A stretch of 64,000 bases of DNA from Cupriavidus basilensis (GTDB lineage: Bacteria > Pseudomonadota > Gammaproteobacteria > Burkholderiales > Burkholderiaceae): positions 1,116,001 through 1,180,000 of the forward strand of contig NZ_CP010537.1 in the NCBI RefSeq assembly GCF_000832305.1, read 5' to 3'. Made by a program: the position numbers and the translations under genes. Below the pieces are notes generated by a model that was not told the DNA's origin, searched no databases, and worked only from the letters and a program-made list of their open reading frames with translations. Positions 1-9,172 of this stretch are shown in pieces. How positions within the stretch are numbered: position 1 is the stretch's first letter; each line of letters begins with the position of its first letter.

Positions 1-453
1 CGGCGCGGCCAGCGAGGCGCGGATGGCCTGCAAGTCCGTGGCGCTTTCCAGCGCCATGCCGGTGCCTTTCAGGGTGGCCACCATGCCCAGGAACGTACCC
101 AGCATGCCAAGCAACACCAGCAAGCCCACCAGATACGGCGTGAGTGACGGCCCCGGCAAGCCCACGCGCTCACCTTCAATGCGCAGGCGCGCCGCATTGC
201 GCAGGCTCGCAGGCAATAGCGCCAGCCAGGCATCCAGGCTGGCCGGCGGCTCGGACAGGCCATCTATGGCCTGCGCCAGGGTGGACGTGGCCTGGTGATA
301 GCGCCGCAGTTCGAGCGCGCCTGCCACGTAGCAGGCGCCAATCAGCATGGTGACAGCCAGCGCCAGGGTGTTCGAGCCGGCGTAGCCGACACCGATCCAG
401 CACACCGCGGCCAGGCCGGCCAGAAAAACAGCGAAATTAAGATATCTGGACAT
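1..453 (-). CDS. DUF802-type membrane protein (N-terminal part; cut by window edge)
   Basis: The gene starts with ATG at 453 on the minus strand and runs open off the left edge, so only the first 151 codons are visible. Two hydrophobic segments open the protein (about residues 5-45). A further strong one near residues 107-128 contains the motif LGMLGTFLGM, which resembles the conserved transmembrane motif of MotA/TolQ/ExbB-type proton-channel subunits. It lies 9 bp downstream of the DUF3348 gene, probably in one operon. From memory, DUF802 and DUF3348 genes are neighbours in Cupriavidus, Ralstonia and Burkholderia, often with an OmpA-like gene. The family name rests on this context and remembered similarity; function is unknown. 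Confidence 0.6.
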   Translation of the reverse strand, partial: MSRYLNFAVFLAGLAAVCWIGVGYAGSNTLALAVTMLIGACYVAGALELRRYHQATSTLAQAIDGLSEPPASLDAWLALLPASLRNAARLRIEGERVGLPGPSLTPYLVGLLVLLGMLGTFLGMVATLKGTGMALESATDLQAIRASLAAP

Positions 454-462
454 GGCGTCCTG

Positions 463-1206
463 TTAGCTGGAGCGAAGGGCGGCAAGCAGCCCCTCGACCG
501 GTTGAAAACGAATATCCAGTTCGGCAAGCAGTACGCTGCGCATATCCCTGCGGAACACGTCCAGCCATGCGCCGGACGTGACCGCCGCGGGCTCGCCCGA
601 GGCCTGGGCGTCGGCCAGCGCTACCTGCTCGGCCTGGCGCAAGCGTGCGAAGTGACCTTCCAGCAATGCCGGCACGCCACCAAGCAGGCTGCGCTCGCGC
701 GCACCCAGTGCCCCCTCCATGACGGCGTCCACCGCTGCGAGCTGCGACAGGGCGGGTGTCCTGGCGGCCAGCATCGCCCGCAGGCGGCCGCGCAAGCTGC
801 CGATATCGGTCTCCATCGCCTGCTGCATCGCGAAATAACGCTGACGATAAGTCGCGTAATCGACCGCTGCATCCATGGAATCTCCCTGGGCAGGCGCTTG
901 CGGTTGCCCGCGCCGCTTGGCGGAGGCAACAGCGCTATCGCCTGCGATGGCATTGGCCAGCGCGGTTCGCACGCGGTCGCACGCCAGCGCCTCGGCGCTG
1001 CCGAGGGCGCGCGCGCCGGGGGCTACCGACGGCGGGTTGCCGTTCAGGGCCGTGGACAGCCCGATGGCATCGGCCCAGCCGAGCCACTGGCTCAGTCGGT
1101 CCGAGAGCGATTGTCTGGGTTCGGGAACATCGACGTCCGCAAGGCGCGCAAGCAAGCGAATGAGCGTCGGGCCGCTGCAACCTGTGTGCTGTGGAGCTTG
1201 CACCAT
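463..1206 (-). CDS. DUF3348 family protein
   Basis: About 247 residues from the ATG at 1206. The frame is open further upstream to 1299, but the extension is basic and unlike the rest, so I prefer the start that gives MVQAPQHTG; no clear ribosome binding site decides it. The middle is Ala/Arg-rich and helical, with blocks such as DYATYRQRYFAMQQAMETDI and a C-terminal LLAELDIRFQPVEGLL. There is no signal peptide or membrane segment, so a cytosolic protein is expected. It is followed 9 bp later by the DUF802-like membrane gene, consistent with the conserved pair in Burkholderiaceae. No biochemical role is known to me. Confidence 0.65.
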   Translation of the reverse strand: MVQAPQHTGCSGPTLIRLLARLADVDVPEPRQSLSDRLSQWLGWADAIGLSTALNGNPPSVAPGARALGSAEALACDRVRTALANAIAGDSAVASAKRRGQPQAPAQGDSMDAAVDYATYRQRYFAMQQAMETDIGSLRGRLRAMLAARTPALSQLAAVDAVMEGALGARERSLLGGVPALLEGHFARLRQAEQVALADAQASGEPAAVTSGAWLDVFRRDMRSVLLAELDIRFQPVEGLLAALRSS

Positions 1207-1505
1207 ACCGGCTGAATCAAAAACCCTGCAGTTTACACGCCGGCGAGGGGTGGACCTACCGCATTTCGCTTTGAATTGCGAATACCCACGCAGAGTCACA
1301 TCGGAATCACATGCCGCGAGATTTTGCGGCCGGAACAGAGATGGAAACTTTCGCGATTAAGGGGTTGCCGAGCAGGGTCGATTAGTCCATAATGCAGTCC
1401 ATTGATTCGGCGGGAACTCAAAAAATTCCTTAAAAATCAATGGGTTAGAGTGATTTTTGGTGGTAAGGATAAAGCAGTAAGGTAGTAAAGCAACGCGTAA
1501 TCGTT

Positions 1506-1580
<75 letters not shown>

Positions 1581-1735
1581 TGTCTTTTCCCCATGTCCCC
1601 ATGGTTCGCGTTCTTCGCGCGGGCTCATCAAGCTAGCTGGCGCCGACAAGCTGTCCCTCCCGGCCCACGCCACTTTCGCCAATGCGGAATCCCCGCACCG
1701 GCTGCCTGCAAGTTTCACATTTCACGTTTCAGGTT

Positions 1736-2557
1736 TCAGCTTCCCCCGAACATAAAGCTCGACACGGTGATGCCGCCGGCGAAGTCGTCTTCGTGGTAGA
1801 CGCGCGTGGCAATGTCGTCTTCGGCCGCGCCCACGGCTACCATCAATGGCAACAAGTGCTCTTCTCGCGGATGGGCCTGCCGGGCGGCGGGCGCGCTTTC
1901 CCAGCCCGTTAGCGCGGCAGTGCGCTGCGCTGGGGTGGTTGTCGTCAGCGCTTGCTGGAGCCAGGCATCGAATGCGGCCGATGGCGCTTTCCCGGCTGGG
2001 CCGAATGCGCGCAGGTTGTGATAGCTCAGCCCGCTGCCCACGATGAGGATGCCTTCGTGGCGCAGCGGCGCCAGCGCGCGACCGAGTGCCAGATGCGTTT
2101 GCGGATCGAGCCCGCGCTTGAGCGAGAGCTGCACGGTCGGCATAGCGGCGTCGGGATAGATGGCGGCCATCGGCGCAAACATGCCATGGTCGAAGCCGCG
2201 CAGCGGATCGAGCCGCGCGGCCAGGCCGGCGTCCTCGAGCAAGCCTTGCACGCGCGCGGCGAGCTGCGGTGCGCCCGGTGCCGCGTACTGAATCTGGTAG
2301 GTGTAATCCGGGAAGCCGTAGTAGTCATAGATCATGGGCGGCTTCGGGTTGGCCATGACCGTGAATTCCGGCTCTTCCCAGTGCGCTGAAATCATCAGGA
2401 CGGCCTTGGGTGCAATGCCTGTGCGTTGCACCAGCTGGGGCATCTGCTGCAGCGCGGCCTTGAGCTTGTCGTAGCGGCCGCCCATCTGGTCTTCCATCCA
2501 GGGCCAGGGCCCGCCGCCATGCGAGATGAAGAATGTGGGGAGTGCAGGCGTTGTCAT
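1736..2557 (-). CDS. DODA/LigB-type extradiol ring-cleavage dioxygenase family
   Basis: 273 residues from the ATG at 2557; the open frame upstream overlaps the IclR gene and is not coding. The N-terminus PTFFISHGGGPWPW carries the conserved metal-binding His (about residue 13). Further His residues appear in MISAHWEEPEF, GFDHGMFAPM and REEHLLPLMV. This is the signature of class III extradiol dioxygenases of the 4,5-DOPA dioxygenase (YgiD/DODA) type, at the normal length. It follows the IclR gene by 25 bp and a flavin monooxygenase gene further upstream, so an aromatic hydroxylation plus ring-cleavage operon is plausible. The ring substrate cannot be told from sequence, and YgiD-like proteins can have other roles. 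Confidence 0.88.
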   Translation of the reverse strand: MTTPALPTFFISHGGGPWPWMEDQMGGRYDKLKAALQQMPQLVQRTGIAPKAVLMISAHWEEPEFTVMANPKPPMIYDYYGFPDYTYQIQYAAPGAPQLAARVQGLLEDAGLAARLDPLRGFDHGMFAPMAAIYPDAAMPTVQLSLKRGLDPQTHLALGRALAPLRHEGILIVGSGLSYHNLRAFGPAGKAPSAAFDAWLQQALTTTTPAQRTAALTGWESAPAARQAHPREEHLLPLMVAVGAAEDDIATRVYHEDDFAGGITVSSFMFGGS

Positions 2558-2582
2558 CCGGGCGTCTCCTGTTGACGTGGTG

Positions 2583-3440
2583 TCAGTGTGGGTGGCGCTG
2601 CCCGGCGGCGTAGCCGAGCAGGCCGGACAAATCGCGCGCGGCGCGCTTGACCTCGCGCTCCACGCGTTCGCGAAGATCAGGGGCGCGCTCGAAACGGATG
2701 TCCGGGCCGGCCACGCTGATGGCAGCCACGGTGGCGCCGCTGGCGTCGAACACGGGCGCCGCGCAAGAGTCGATGCCGGGCTCGAACGCCGAGAAGCTCC
2801 AGGCGCAGCCCCGCTCGCGGTCGGCGGCGAGGATGTCGCCCAGGCGGGCATACGTGGCCGGGCTTTGCCCGGTGACGGTCGTCAGCGGTTCCTCGCCGAG
2901 CCTCTCGCGCAGCGTGTCTTCCGGCAGGCCGGCAATCAGCATGCGGCCGGGCGTGGTGAGGTGCGCCGGCACCCGGCTGCCAACCTGGATATTGCTGACC
3001 AGCGAGGTCTGCGGCATATCGCGCAGCAGGTAGAGCACGTCGCCGCCATCCAGCACGCCGAGATAGGCGGAGAGCTGCAGCGATTCGCTCAGGGCAGCCA
3101 GCACGCGCCGCGCAAAGACGGTGAGATCCTTGCCTGCCAGCACCTTTGCGCCCAGCTTGAGCAGAGCGAAGCCTGCCTGGTGGCCGCCCTGCGGCAGCCG
3201 CTCCACCATGCCTTCGTGCTCCAGCGTGGCGAGCAGGCGCATCACGGTGACGCGGTTCACGTCGATGCGCCGGCCGACTTCGCTCAGGTTGGCGGTGGAG
3301 CCGCCTTCCGCGATAAAGCGCAGCAGCCGCATGGCGCGGATCACCGGGCTGACCAGTTGCGTCTTGTCTTCGTCGCCGCCGGGATCGGCGGCATCGCTTG
3401 CGTCGGGCACGGGCTGGTTCAGCCTGGGGTTCTTGCTCAT
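2583..3440 (-). CDS. IclR family transcriptional regulator
   Basis: 285 residues. A disordered acidic N-terminus (about 1-28) is followed by a winged helix-turn-helix (about 30-95: AMRLLRFIAEGGSTANLSEV, then VNRVTVMRLLATLEHEGMVE). The C-terminal IclR effector domain includes SLQLSAYLGVLDGGDVLYLL and the typical RERGCAWSFSAFEPGIDSCA segment. It sits between the FAD monooxygenase gene (48 bp upstream) and the dioxygenase gene (25 bp downstream), all on the minus strand. It probably controls this operon from the inverted repeat near 4709-4727. Effector unknown. Confidence 0.92.
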   Translation of the reverse strand: MSKNPRLNQPVPDASDAADPGGDEDKTQLVSPVIRAMRLLRFIAEGGSTANLSEVGRRIDVNRVTVMRLLATLEHEGMVERLPQGGHQAGFALLKLGAKVLAGKDLTVFARRVLAALSESLQLSAYLGVLDGGDVLYLLRDMPQTSLVSNIQVGSRVPAHLTTPGRMLIAGLPEDTLRERLGEEPLTTVTGQSPATYARLGDILAADRERGCAWSFSAFEPGIDSCAAPVFDASGATVAAISVAGPDIRFERAPDLRERVEREVKRAARDLSGLLGYAAGQRHPH

Positions 3441-3488
3441 CGGTTCCGTGGAAGGGTGGGCGGCGAGGTCAGCCTGCGGACTTGGTGC

Positions 3489-4619
3489 TTAGCCGAGGGC
3501 TACCTGCCAAGCGTTGTAATCGTACACCCAGTCCGCGTTGCCGCCCTCCTTGAGCCAGGCGTTGCTGCGCGAGCCGATCTGGATGCGGCTGGTGCGCTCA
3601 AAGCGCGCAGCCCGGTAGCGTGCGAGCGCGCCGGGGATGTCGTCGCCATTGGCTTCGGCCAGGCACCGCGCCAGTACCACGCCATCCTCGATGGCCATGC
3701 CGGCGCCTTGCGCCATGAAGGGCATCATCGGGTGGCAGGCGTCGCCCATCAGCGCAACGTTGCCGGCCGACCAGGCAGGCAGCGGGTCGCGCACGTAGAG
3801 GGCGGAGATCAGTACGTCGTCGCAGGCATCAAGCAGCGCACGCGCTTCGGCATGGAAGCCAGCGTAGGCTGCGCGCACGTCTTCCACGCGGCCCGGCGTG
3901 GTCCAGGATTCGTTGCGCCAGGCTTCCTGCGCCACCGTGGCGAAGATAAAGATCTCGCGCCCGCGGTTGAGGGGGAAGGTGACGATCTGCGAGGTCGCCT
4001 CCGGGCCCCACCACTTGGTGAAGGCCTGCAGGTTCGGCACGCCGGCAAGGCGCTCGGCGGGCACCACCGCGCGGTAAGCCACCACGCCGGTGAAGACCGG
4101 ATGCTCGGGCCCGAACAGCGCGGTGCGCACGGCCGAGTGGATGCCGTCGGCACCGATCAGCACATCCACGTCTTCCTGCGTGCCATCGGCGAAATGCAGC
4201 GTGGCACCGGCGGCATGCCGCTCGATCTGCGTCGCCTTCTTGCCAAGCTTGACGCAGGCCGCCGGCAGGGCGGCTTCGAGCGCGGTCATCAGGTCGCCGC
4301 GGTGCATGGTGAGTTGCGGCGCGCCGTAGCGGATCTGCGCCTCGTCGGACATGGTCAGCCGCGAAGTCTCCTCGCCGGTGTTCCACACCCGGCTGATGCG
4401 GTGGCTGGGCCGCGCGGCGGTCTCGCGCAATGCCTCGCCCACGCCCAGCCCATCCAGCGCGCGCACGGCATTGGGCGTGAGGTTGATGTCCGCGCCGACC
4501 CGCGCGAAGCGCGAGGCTTGCTCGAACACCACCACGTCCTTGCCGAGCTTACGCAGCGCAATCGCCACAGCGAGTCCGCCGATGCCGGCGCCGTTGATGC
4601 CAATCTTTTGTGAAGCCAT
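3489..4619 (-). CDS. FAD-dependent aromatic-ring monooxygenase (salicylate hydroxylase / NicC-like)
   Basis: 376 residues. N-terminal Rossmann motif GINGAGIGGLAVAIALRKLG (variant GxGxxG, residues 8-27), the central DVDVLIGADGIHSAVR motif of class A flavin monooxygenases, and the second FAD motif NVALMGDACHPMMPFMAQGA. Class A enzymes hydroxylate phenolic or N-heteroaromatic acids with NAD(P)H and O2. Segments such as FTKWWGPE and AQGAGMAIEDGVVLARCL recall 6-hydroxynicotinate 3-monooxygenase and salicylate 1-monooxygenase; the exact substrate is unresolved. It is the first gene of a three-gene operon with IclR and a LigB-type dioxygenase, with a candidate operator about 90-110 bp upstream. Confidence 0.88.
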   Translation of the reverse strand: MASQKIGINGAGIGGLAVAIALRKLGKDVVVFEQASRFARVGADINLTPNAVRALDGLGVGEALRETAARPSHRISRVWNTGEETSRLTMSDEAQIRYGAPQLTMHRGDLMTALEAALPAACVKLGKKATQIERHAAGATLHFADGTQEDVDVLIGADGIHSAVRTALFGPEHPVFTGVVAYRAVVPAERLAGVPNLQAFTKWWGPEATSQIVTFPLNRGREIFIFATVAQEAWRNESWTTPGRVEDVRAAYAGFHAEARALLDACDDVLISALYVRDPLPAWSAGNVALMGDACHPMMPFMAQGAGMAIEDGVVLARCLAEANGDDIPGALARYRAARFERTSRIQIGSRSNAWLKEGGNADWVYDYNAWQVALG

Positions 4620-4708
4620 GGTGCTTGTTCCTCTGGAGTCGCCTTGGTGTGGGCCCGGGTGTGCGCCTCGCTGCTCAGCGGCTGCGCTTGCCGGCGTGTA
4701 TGTTCAAA

Positions 4709-4727
4709 TATGAACGTAGTGTTCATA
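4709..4727. promoter_or_regulatory. Inverted repeat upstream of the FAD monooxygenase operon (candidate IclR operator)
   Basis: TATGAAC-GTAGT-GTTCATA is a perfect 7-bp inverted repeat with a 5-bp spacer. The left arm is shared with a second pair, GTTCA-AATA-TGAAC, at 4702-4715, so three GTTCA half-sites are staggered here. It lies about 90 bp before the minus-strand start at 4619. IclR proteins commonly bind short palindromes at this distance; assignment to the neighbouring IclR gene is inference. Confidence 0.5.
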
Positions 4728-5192
4728 AAAGAATATAAAGGCGAGATGGGGATGTCAATCCGAGGGTTTACGCGGGGGAGCGAGAAAAGAGGCCGCATTG
4801 GGGCCTCAGGGGGGATGTGGAGCAGGGACGCCAGGATGGGTGTTGAATACAGGATCGTCGTTGACCTGCCGTCAGACGTCAGAAGGCAGAAGACATCGCC
4901 GAGAAGATTCTCGGCCGTGCGGGAGGCAGGGCAGGCAAGAAGAGTTCCTCCGGTTTTGATTTCAGGTCGCCAGCGCTTCCAGGCGGAGATGGAAAGCGTG
5001 CTGCCCCGGCAGCGCCTGTTCAGCCAGTATGGTCTGGCGAGTCCGGTGCTGGCAAAAAAGCAGTCGTTGGCGCTGCAGGCGAGCAGTCCGTCCTGAGCGC
5101 GCAAAGCGCGCCAGGAAAGGCGCGAAACGAGAGAGAAACCGGCTTGAGTCGAATCATCTCTCTCGCATGACGAAAACCCAGGTCATTGTGGC
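4728..5192. other. Long non-coding interval 5' of the monooxygenase operon
   Basis: Open plus-strand frames here (for example 4644-5096) lack coding character and overlap the operator, so I see no supported gene. The stretch is less GC-rich near 4730-4760. The interval separates two minus-strand transcription units and ends at a stem-loop. Confidence 0.5.
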
Positions 5193-5220
5193 CGGACTAC
5201 GCGCGTTCACGCGTAGTCCG
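5193..5220. terminator. Strong stem-loop downstream of the VOC gene
   Basis: CGGACTACGCG pairs perfectly with CGCGTAGTCCG around a 6-nt loop (CGTTCA). It is about 75 bp past the VOC gene stop in the minus direction. There is no T-run on either side, so it is not a canonical intrinsic terminator. It may be a pause or processing site, or a remnant repeat end. Confidence 0.4.
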
Positions 5221-5294
5221 ACGACTGTCTGCTCGCTGCCGGAAGGCCGCCCATCCGGGCAGGACAGGCGAGACCCCATGGCACGGGATTCTAT

Positions 5295-5675
5295 TTACAT
5301 AGCCTCGAAGCAGTAAGTGCAGATCTTGTTCCCATCGGGGTCTCGCACGTAGGCCGCGTATGACGTCGGGGTAAAGTTTCGCGGACCAGGTTGTCCTTCG
5401 TCCTTGGCCCCGAGCTTGAGGGCGGCCTGATGGAATTCATGAACCGCGGCACGGGTCGGCGCGGCAAAGCTGACGGTGCCGCCGTTGGCGTATGTCGACG
5501 GTAGCCCATTGCCGGGCTTTGTGACCATGAATTCAGGACCCTCGATACCCCAGAGCGAGGCCGTATCCATGCTCATGACTCGCTTGATTCCGAGTGTCCC
5601 CAGTACCTCATCGTAGAAGGCGCGTGCGCGGTCCAGATCGTTGGTCCCAACTACAACGTGCGTAAAAATGGTCAT
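5295..5675 (-). CDS. VOC (glyoxalase/bleomycin-resistance) superfamily protein
   Basis: 126 residues from the ATG at 5675. The first half HVVVGTNDLDRARAFYDEVL and the C-terminal AAYVRDPDGNKICTYCFEAM are typical of a single-unit VOC fold; metal ligands would be the N-terminal His and a C-terminal acidic residue. It lies 101 bp downstream of the formaldehyde dehydrogenase gene on the same strand. A role in glutathione-adduct or aldehyde chemistry is possible from that neighbour, but VOC proteins are too diverse to name the reaction. The long upstream open frame that reads through the dehydrogenase region is not part of this gene. Confidence 0.85.
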   Translation of the reverse strand: MTIFTHVVVGTNDLDRARAFYDEVLGTLGIKRVMSMDTASLWGIEGPEFMVTKPGNGLPSTYANGGTVSFAAPTRAAVHEFHQAALKLGAKDEGQPGPRNFTPTSYAAYVRDPDGNKICTYCFEAM

Positions 5676-5776
5676 TTCCAATGCTTCCGTGGTTGTCAAA
5701 AAGAAGAGTTGTATCTGGCGAGCCTGGACTGCGGCACACCCTATTGCTTCAAAGATCGCTCCCGCATGGCGGGCAT

Positions 5777-6883
<1,107 letters not shown>

Positions 6884-6964
6884 TGTCACTAATTTCAGTT
6901 GGACGGACCGGATCTGGCGGACCGAAGTGGTTTGCTGAAGGAATTCGAGTTCGCACTCAAGTGG

Positions 6965-7780
6965 TCAGCGAATGGCGACGCGATGCATTCGGCGCGGTTC
7001 GGGGTGGTAGTCGTTGACCGCGTAGTGCTGCGTGGCAAGGTTGTCCCATACGGCAACCGAGCCTTTTCTCCATCGGAACCGAACCTGCCATTCGGGAACT
7101 TTCGCCAGGCCGCTAAGAAAGGAAATCAACGCACGGCTCTCGTCATTCGTGACGTCGCGAATATGGGTTGTATAGAGCGAATTCACGAAAGCCACCGGTT
7201 TTCCGGTCACGGGATGGTCAAGAACCACCGGCTGCTCCAGAGGCGCATATTTCTCGCGAGCCGCCTTGTACAGCCCACCCGTTGCATCCCGCTTCCTGAG
7301 GTTGTCTGTCAGTGCCGGGGCCTCCCAGTTGTGGACCGCGCGCAGATCGCGCAAGTACATTTGCATGTTCGGAGCCAGCGACTCGAAAGCGGAGGTCATG
7401 CTGGCCCACATGGTGTCACCGCCGGTCTCGGGCACATCCACGGCGTACAGGCATGCACCAGCAGGCGGCGACTCTTGCCAGGTCAGGTCCGCATGCCAGA
7501 TGTCCGTTCCTGTCCGTGTTCCTTGACTGACAAGAAGCTCGACATACGGATTCTCGGGATGCGCGGGAAATGTCGATGAAACCGCTTCCACGCGCCCGAA
7601 GATCTTGGCGAATCGAACCTGCGCTTCAGGCGTCAACTCCTGATCGCGAAAGAAGATCACCTGGCGTTCTGCGAGAACGGCGCGCAGGTCATCGGCACAA
7701 CTGTTGACTTGATCGGCGTCGGCCAGATTGATTCCATGAATCTCGGACCCGATCGCCGGTGTCAGATTGTCGATTTTCAT
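6965..7780 (-). CDS. TauD/TfdA family Fe(II)/2-oxoglutarate-dependent dioxygenase
   Basis: 271 residues, normal family length. The iron-binding HxD is seen in TDIWHADLTWQ (His96, Asp98) and the distal His in RRMHRVAIR (about His266). The N-terminus GSEIHGINLADAD and VIFFRDQELTPEAQVRFAKI are standard for the family. Members hydroxylate next to a heteroatom and can cleave sulfonates, ether-linked aryloxy acids or N/O-methyl groups. It is preceded by a 373-bp gap holding a strong operator shared with the porin and MFS genes, and followed by the formaldehyde dehydrogenase and VOC genes. Substrate is not identifiable from sequence. Confidence 0.9.
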   Translation of the reverse strand: MKIDNLTPAIGSEIHGINLADADQVNSCADDLRAVLAERQVIFFRDQELTPEAQVRFAKIFGRVEAVSSTFPAHPENPYVELLVSQGTRTGTDIWHADLTWQESPPAGACLYAVDVPETGGDTMWASMTSAFESLAPNMQMYLRDLRAVHNWEAPALTDNLRKRDATGGLYKAAREKYAPLEQPVVLDHPVTGKPVAFVNSLYTTHIRDVTNDESRALISFLSGLAKVPEWQVRFRWRKGSVAVWDNLATQHYAVNDYHPEPRRMHRVAIR

Positions 7781-7954
7781 ATGATGTCTCTTCCTTTTGA
7801 TTTAGACGAAGTCCGTGCTGTATGTCGATGATCCGGCGAGCTGGAAAGCGCCAGTCGCGCGACGCGCTGCCAGGACCAAGCGTGGGGCGCAACTTGCGTG
7901 CCGGCTCCTCAGCACTTGTGCCCGACCGGCAATCCGTCTGCGGGCAAACGACTG

Positions 7955-7992
7955 ACTGAGTTTAATTGCCATATGTGGCAATTAAACTCAGT
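7955..7992. promoter_or_regulatory. Operator 1: extended perfect inverted repeat upstream of the TauD-family gene
   Basis: Arms of 17 bp (ACTGAGTTTAATTGCCA and its exact complement) flank a 4-bp spacer TATG. The inner core TTGCCA-TATG-TGGCAA recurs at 13003-13026 and 14673-14696. It is about 175 bp before the dioxygenase start, in the gap between that gene and the TetR gene. The length suggests two overlapping half-site pairs or a cruciform. Likely target of the adjacent TetR protein (inference). Confidence 0.75.
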
Positions 7993-8153
7993 TTAGTGCG
8001 TAACGGGAAGTTCCGTCAAGAGATATTGATTGAGGGGGAGGGGGCTGAGCGGGTTCAGCGAGGTGCTCAACGCGCCAACCGCGGAAGTGGCAAGTGCGCG
8101 AGCGTGCTGAGCGGCAATCCAGGCGCCTTGGCGTGCAGCGTAGCTTTCCAGGC

Positions 8154-8855
8154 TTATGGCTTTGTGCGCTCGGGCTGTTGATCGATCGCGTCCGCGAGCA
8201 TGCGCGAGACGAACTGGAGATAGGCATCTACTTGCTGCTCGCATTCCTCCCCGGTCCCGAAGAGATGATGGAGCAGCGGTTGCGCGCTCGGAATGAATGC
8301 AGACACACTCAGTATCACCAGGTGAAGGAATCGGGCATCGACCTTCGCCCCCTGCGCATCCTCGAGAATCATGTCGGTCAGTTCCAAGCCGCGCTTGGTG
8401 ATGCGCTGCAGCGCGCTTCCCGCAGGGTTCTCTTCGGTAGCGTCCTCCCCGTAGTAGATCTCGCCAAGCGCCAAGCGCTCGAAATACGGATGCTCGCGCA
8501 TGAATTCCAGGCGTAGCAGAAGGCGCTGGTGTACTCGCTCACGCACCGAGCCTTGCATACGCATCACGACTTCCATGCGATCCTGCAATTGCCCCATCAG
8601 GCATTCCGTCACCTCGCGAAGCAAACCGTGGAGATCGCCAAAATAGTAGCGAACCAGCGTTCTGGCCACCCCGGCCTTCGCCGCCACCTCAAGCACCGTG
8701 AGTTGTTCTGGCGCCCTTATCTTCAGCAATTCCACAGTGCTCTGAATGATTGCCTGCTTGCCGACCGTGTCTTCACCTGTTGGTCGCCCGCTGACACGAC
8801 GGCGCGCTTTGTCGGCAGTGGACACGGTACGCTTCAGTGGAATTTTCGTTGCCAT
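8154..8855 (-). CDS. TetR family transcriptional regulator
   Basis: 233 residues from the ATG at 8855 (MATKIPLKRTV). The open frame runs further upstream to 9014, but that part has no homologous feel, so the shorter start is chosen. The TetR helix-turn-helix is at about residues 28-75: QAIIQSTVELLKIRAPEQLT, VLEVAAKAGVARTLVRYYFG. The C-terminal ligand domain is helical and poorly conserved. The gene lies inside the minus-strand cluster between the molybdenum hydroxylase and the TauD gene, and is the best candidate to bind the operator found three times nearby. A partial match, TTGCCATATTGC, overlaps its own start codon but lacks the second arm. Confidence 0.9.
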   Translation of the reverse strand: MATKIPLKRTVSTADKARRRVSGRPTGEDTVGKQAIIQSTVELLKIRAPEQLTVLEVAAKAGVARTLVRYYFGDLHGLLREVTECLMGQLQDRMEVVMRMQGSVRERVHQRLLLRLEFMREHPYFERLALGEIYYGEDATEENPAGSALQRITKRGLELTDMILEDAQGAKVDARFLHLVILSVSAFIPSAQPLLHHLFGTGEECEQQVDAYLQFVSRMLADAIDQQPERTKP

Positions 8856-9172
8856 ATTGCTGGATGTGATCGCGAATCGAGGACGGGCACGGAGGCCAGA
8901 ATACACGGCGTAGCGAGCCTGGATGCCGGATGGGCGTACCTTGCCGGATTCCGGTGCATCGGTGCACGTGTTGGCGTGCAGGAGCGCTCGCGCGCCAAGG
9001 CATTCTATCAACACCGCGACGTGAAGTCTTCATTACTCCGCCCGCGCCGGACGCGCGGGCTCAACGCGGCATGCCTTGCCGGCCCGCCCAGCGAATGCAA
9101 TGGCGGTAAGATCGATGGGGGGGCGGCGCTCATACCGGCTACGTCCCGTAGCCGGCAGCCATACGCGTGGCC
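8856..9172. other. Intergenic region between molybdenum hydroxylase and TetR genes
   Basis: No gene, clear terminator or full copy of the shared operator is visible. It presumably carries the TetR promoter and the end of the hydroxylase transcript. Confidence 0.4.

Noticed and set aside
2526..4613. A 695-codon plus-strand open frame opposite the monooxygenase and IclR genes.
   Set aside because: It is a GC-driven shadow frame; the minus strand carries clear family motifs over the whole stretch.
4644..5096. A 150-codon plus-strand frame near the monooxygenase promoter.
   Set aside because: It overlaps the operator, has poor coding character and no recognisable domain.
8849..8860. TTGCCATATTGC at the TetR start codon as a fourth operator.
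   Set aside because: Only one arm matches and the second arm TGGCAA is missing, so the match is likely chance.
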